Shown here one piece after another: positions 60,981 through 64,000 of a DNA stretch of 64,000 nucleotides. The position numbers were made by a program, and so were the translations under genes. How positions within the stretch are numbered: the first letter of the stretch is position 1; the number at the start of each line of letters is the position of its first letter. The notes beneath the pieces are model-generated. The model made no database searches. It saw only the letters and a list, made by a program, of their open reading frames with translations, and was not told where the DNA came from. This DNA comes from Pedobacter aquae (GTDB lineage Bacteria; Bacteroidota; Bacteroidia; Sphingobacteriales; Sphingobacteriaceae), in the NCBI RefSeq assembly GCF_008195825.1, contig NZ_CP043329.1:2170001-2234000 (forward strand), read 5' to 3'.

Positions 60981-62627
60981 TTAATCTACATTATCATGAA
61001 GAAATGAATTATTTGGTCTTATTTCTGTTTGACCATCTTCATTGCTTAAAGTAAATCTTGATACCTGAGATTCAGAAGAATGTGGCACATCTTTCAACTG
61101 CATTTGTTTTCTTTTGTAAGCTGGCTCGTTTTCCAACTCTTGTAAACCGCTTGTTGATCTCAGTTTCATACTTAAGTCTTTTAATCTTAAGATACGTTCT
61201 TTAGACTTCCTCAATTGTTCTTCAATAGAGTCATCTGTTTTATACTCATCTACCTGCTGTACAGGTTCTGGTGTAACTTGGATAGGTTCCTCTTCTTTAA
61301 AAGTATCTTCTACTTGATTAGCCTGAGGAATAGAAAAATTATAAGCTGGCTCTTCTATTTTAAGATTAAACTCAAAAGCGTGTTCTTGTTCCTGAGTTTC
61401 TTCTTGTGCTGGCTCCTCTTCTATCAATTGATGTCTAATGGTATCAGTATCCTTATTTACAGGCGTTTGCTCTGGTTGTGCAAACATGCCACCAAATAAA
61501 TCTGCCTGAGGCAAAATACTTTCTTTTGGTTTAGCAATTTCTTGAGTTATTTGAGGTTCTTCTACCTGAGGTTTAGCTTGTACAAACTCATTAACCGGTC
61601 TGATTAAAGGCGTATCAGAAGTTAAAAACTGTTTTTTAGGTGCACTTTGCTGTGTCTGTACCCTTTCTTCTCTGGTTTGGAAACCTGTAGCTATAATGGT
61701 TACAGATATTTTATCTCCTAGAGAAGCATCATTACAATTACCCCAAATTAAATCTGCCGATAAACCAGCTTGGTCTTGAATAAAATCAGTAATAATACTT
61801 ACTTCATCCATGGTAACCTCTTTGTCTCCAGAGCTGATATTTAATAGGATGTATCTTGCACCTTCTATTTCATTATCTTTTAATAATGGAGATAATAAAG
61901 CGCCCTCCACAGCTTTTAAAGCTCTGTTTTCGCCTTCTGCTGCATAACTTCCCATGATGGCTACACCGCTTTCTTTCATAACGGTACGCACATCTTTAAA
62001 GTCGACGTTTATATAACCCGGTACGGTAATAATTTCTGCTATACCTTTTGCTGCGGTAGTTAAAATATCATCAGCCTGGCCAAATGCAGAGCCTAATGTT
62101 AGGTTACCAAATATCTCACGCAATCTATCATTAGAAATTACTAGGTAAGAATCAACATATTTTTTTAATTCTTCTAGTCCTTCTTCTGCTTGCATTCTTC
62201 TACGTTTACCTTCAAAGGAGAAAGGTGTAGTAACTATAGCAACGGTTAATATATCTAGCTCTTTAGCCGCTTTCGCGATGATAGGACTAGCCCCGGTACC
62301 TGTACCACCGCCCATTCCGGCAGTAATAAAAAGCATACGGGTATTAGCGCCAAGCATTTCTTTAACATCGTCTATATTTTCTATAGCCGAGTTTTTTCCA
62401 ACTTCTGGAATAGAGCCTGCACCCATTCCTTCTGTTAAACTTGCCCCTAATTGTACTTTGTTAGGAATAGGACTGAGTTCTAAAGCCTGAGCATCGGTAT
62501 TACATATGATGAAGTCTACACCAGTAATTCCTTGCCTGTACATATGGTTAACAGCGTTACCACCGCCACCACCAACACCAATAACTTTGATTATTGATGA
62601 TTTTTCTTTTAACATTTCAAACTGCAT
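60981..62627 (-). CDS. ftsZ: Cell-division protein FtsZ
   Basis: The 548-aa protein has the tubulin-like core: IKVIGVGGGGGNAVNHMY, the GTP signature GGGTGTGASP, TTPFSFEGKRR, and the T7-loop region VDFKDVRTVM. Residues about 330-500 form a long Gln/Glu/Pro linker typical of Bacteroidota, followed by a conserved tail (AYKRKQMQLKDVPHSSES). It polymerises into the Z ring. It follows ftsA with a 126-base gap that holds DnaA-box-like sites. Confidence 0.96.
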   Translation of the reverse strand: MQFEMLKEKSSIIKVIGVGGGGGNAVNHMYRQGITGVDFIICNTDAQALELSPIPNKVQLGASLTEGMGAGSIPEVGKNSAIENIDDVKEMLGANTRMLFITAGMGGGTGTGASPIIAKAAKELDILTVAIVTTPFSFEGKRRRMQAEEGLEELKKYVDSYLVISNDRLREIFGNLTLGSAFGQADDILTTAAKGIAEIITVPGYINVDFKDVRTVMKESGVAIMGSYAAEGENRALKAVEGALLSPLLKDNEIEGARYILLNISSGDKEVTMDEVSIITDFIQDQAGLSADLIWGNCNDASLGDKISVTIIATGFQTREERVQTQQSAPKKQFLTSDTPLIRPVNEFVQAKPQVEEPQITQEIAKPKESILPQADLFGGMFAQPEQTPVNKDTDTIRHQLIEEEPAQEETQEQEHAFEFNLKIEEPAYNFSIPQANQVEDTFKEEEPIQVTPEPVQQVDEYKTDDSIEEQLRKSKERILRLKDLSMKLRSTSGLQELENEPAYKRKQMQLKDVPHSSESQVSRFTLSNEDGQTEIRPNNSFLHDNVD

Positions 62628-62693
62628 ATCCTTTATTATCAGCTTTTAAGCGTTTTGTAAAATTGAATTATTCCTACATGTAATATTAAAAAA

Positions 62694-62735
62694 TATTCCA
62701 CAACAGTTATCCACAAATGTTAATAGTGTGGAAAA
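62694..62735. promoter_or_regulatory. Cluster of DnaA-box-like 9-mers between ftsA and ftsZ
   Basis: TTATCCACA (62707-62715) is a perfect DnaA consensus box. TATTCCACA (62694-62702, two mismatches) is in the same orientation and TGTGGAAAA (62727-62735, one mismatch) is inverted. All fall in 42 bases upstream of the ftsZ start. Confidence 0.5.
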
Positions 62736-62753
62736 CTTCCTGATTGTTGAAAA

Positions 62754-64000
62754 TTATTTAAGAAAATCCTGATCGCTAATATCATCCTTAATAAATTTCT
62801 TAGTCCCTTCAAGTAAAGAAGCAAATAAACCTCTGTTTTTCTTCGAGCTGCTTTCTGCAACAGAAGAAACAGGTGCAGAAGATGAAACTTTATAATCTTT
62901 CTGCAATTCGCTTTCTACTTTCTCAATACCTTTTATCAACAAACCGATACCTGTTGCATACATTGGGCTTTTTAAATCCTCATAAATATTCTTAGGCAAT
63001 TCTTCATTCTTTGCCAAGTGCTCATTAGGGTAACCAATTCTGCAATCTAAACCTGTTACATATTCTACCAATTGCGATAAATGCTTTAACTGCGCACCAC
63101 CACCAGTTATTACAATTCCGCCTATTAATTTTTTCTCGTAACCTGATGATTTAATCTCATAATAAACATGGTCTATGATTTCTTCCATCCTAGCTTGTAT
63201 CACATAAGCTAAGTTTTTAACCGATATTTCTTTAGGCTCTCTTCCTCTCAATCCTGGAACACAAATAATCTCATTTTCTTTATTTTCTTCTGCTAATGCA
63301 GAACCAAATCTGGTTTTTAACAATTCGGCCTGATTGCGCATAACAGAGCACCCTTCTCTGATATCTTCAGTTACGCTATTTCCTCCGAAAGGAATAACTG
63401 CAGTATGTCTGATCAAGCCTTCATGGAAAATAGCCACATCAGTTGTACCACCACCAATATCAACCAAAACAACACCAGCTTCTTTTTCTTCTTCGCTCAA
63501 TACAGATTCTGCGGAAGCTAAAGGCTCTAATATTAAATCCTGAGTTTCTAAACCACCTTGCACCACACATTTCATGATATTTTTAATAGCCGTTACTTGC
63601 CCAGTAATGATATGAAAGTTTGCTTCTAAACGCACTCCAGCCATACCAACAGGGTCTTTTATACCCGGCTCATTATCTACCGTAAATTCTTGCGGTAATA
63701 CATGTATAATTTCCTCTCCTGGGTTCATCGCTAGTTTAAACATATCGTCTATTAACCTATCGATATCTTTTTTAGAGATTTCATTACTGAGGTCTTTTCT
63801 TGTTAAAATACCACGGTGCTGCAAGCTTTTGATGTGCTGCCCAGCAATACCAACATTAACAATTTTAATGTCAACATTAGATTGTGAACTGCCCTCTTCT
63901 ACTGCTTGGGTGATACCCTTAACGGTTTTTGCAATATTAGAAACCACGCCACGGGTAACTCCGGCAGATTCTGCCTTACCCAAGCCTAAAACTTCTATTT
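62754..64000 (-). CDS. ftsA: Cell-division protein FtsA (5' end outside the window)
   Basis: The frame is open to the right edge, so the gene is incomplete. A start at 63983 (TTG) is only an artefact of the cut, since the family has about 25 further N-terminal residues. Actin-like motifs are present: VLVDIGGGTTDVAIF (phosphate 2), VITGGGAQL (adenosine), and an SHS2-like domain near the visible start. The C-terminus (GLFASLLEGTKKFI) is the amphipathic membrane-targeting helix. FtsA tethers FtsZ to the membrane. Visible part about 415 aa. Confidence 0.94.
   Translation of the reverse strand, partial: IEVLGLGKAESAGVTRGVVSNIAKTVKGITQAVEEGSSQSNVDIKIVNVGIAGQHIKSLQHRGILTRKDLSNEISKKDIDRLIDDMFKLAMNPGEEIIHVLPQEFTVDNEPGIKDPVGMAGVRLEANFHIITGQVTAIKNIMKCVVQGGLETQDLILEPLASAESVLSEEEKEAGVVLVDIGGGTTDVAIFHEGLIRHTAVIPFGGNSVTEDIREGCSVMRNQAELLKTRFGSALAEENKENEIICVPGLRGREPKEISVKNLAYVIQARMEEIIDHVYYEIKSSGYEKKLIGGIVITGGGAQLKHLSQLVEYVTGLDCRIGYPNEHLAKNEELPKNIYEDLKSPMYATGIGLLIKGIEKVESELQKDYKVSSSAPVSSVAESSSKKNRGLFASLLEGTKKFIKDDISDQDFLK

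Noticed and set aside
61215-61499. Plus-strand 94-aa frame within ftsZ
   Set aside because: It is the antisense shadow of the low-complexity FtsZ linker.

Overview
The window looks like a chromosomal segment of a Bacteroidota member, most likely a Sphingobacteriaceae/Pedobacter-type organism. This is inferred from: low GC; promoters of the TTTG-N19-TAnnTTTG type; SusC/SusD with FecR and an ECF sigma factor; a type IX secretion (T9SS) C-terminal domain; a DUF6266 protein; an Hc1-type histone; and the order rpsF-rpsR-rplI. No rRNA, CRISPR array, integrase or phage structural gene is visible.

Layout. (1) 1-5.6 kb: a large secreted lyase-like protein with a T9SS tail, divergent from a chimeric remnant in which the 5' part of a secreted beta-repeat gene is joined out of frame to the 3' part of a DUF4861 gene. 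(2) 5.6-12.2 kb: a minus-strand operon that fits non-phosphorylative L-fucose (6-deoxysugar) catabolism: FucP-type transporter (frameshifted), mutarotase, UxaA-family dehydratase, SDR, FAH-family hydrolase, second SDR. A divergent IclR regulator faces it. (3) 12.2-35.9 kb: mostly core genes: cyclophilin, porin, purine nucleoside phosphorylase, lpxK, tRNA-Phe, an Fe-S oxidoreductase pair, mtgA, rpsF-rpsR-rplI, dnaX, icd, ywbE, a TonB receptor, manA, gap-GNAT-pgk and tRNA-Glu. (4) 35.9-47.7 kb: an accessory region. It starts with a HigBA toxin-antitoxin pair between two copies of the tRNA-Glu 3' end. A second toxin-antitoxin-like pair, a gene remnant, a single-chain restriction-modification enzyme with a coupled membrane protein, a DUF6266 gene, a Fic protein between duplicated gene ends, a beta-helix protein and a decayed REP-associated transposase follow. 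(5) 47.9-58.4 kb: osmC, then a SusC/D-type uptake locus reading sigma factor, FecR, SusC (frameshifted), SusD, zinc metalloprotease, DUF3347. (6) 58.5-64 kb: RibD-C reductase, histone H1-like protein, an alpha-oxoamine synthase, ftsZ and ftsA (cut by the window edge).

How the parts fit. The lyase/DUF4861 remnants and the fucose operon could together form a polysaccharide-to-deoxysugar route, but this is inference from adjacency. The Sus locus with a metalloprotease resembles RagAB-type peptide acquisition. Several genes carry single lesions (fucP, susC, the transposase, the G8/DUF4861 fusion). Either this strain is shedding accessory functions or the assembly has indels; reads would decide.

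The observations most worth follow-up are the A10 slippery run in dnaX followed by stops in both shifted frames, the tRNA-Glu-bounded HigBA unit, an identical palindrome upstream of two unlinked operons, the R-M plus membrane protein pair, and a cluster of DnaA-box-like sites between ftsA and ftsZ.
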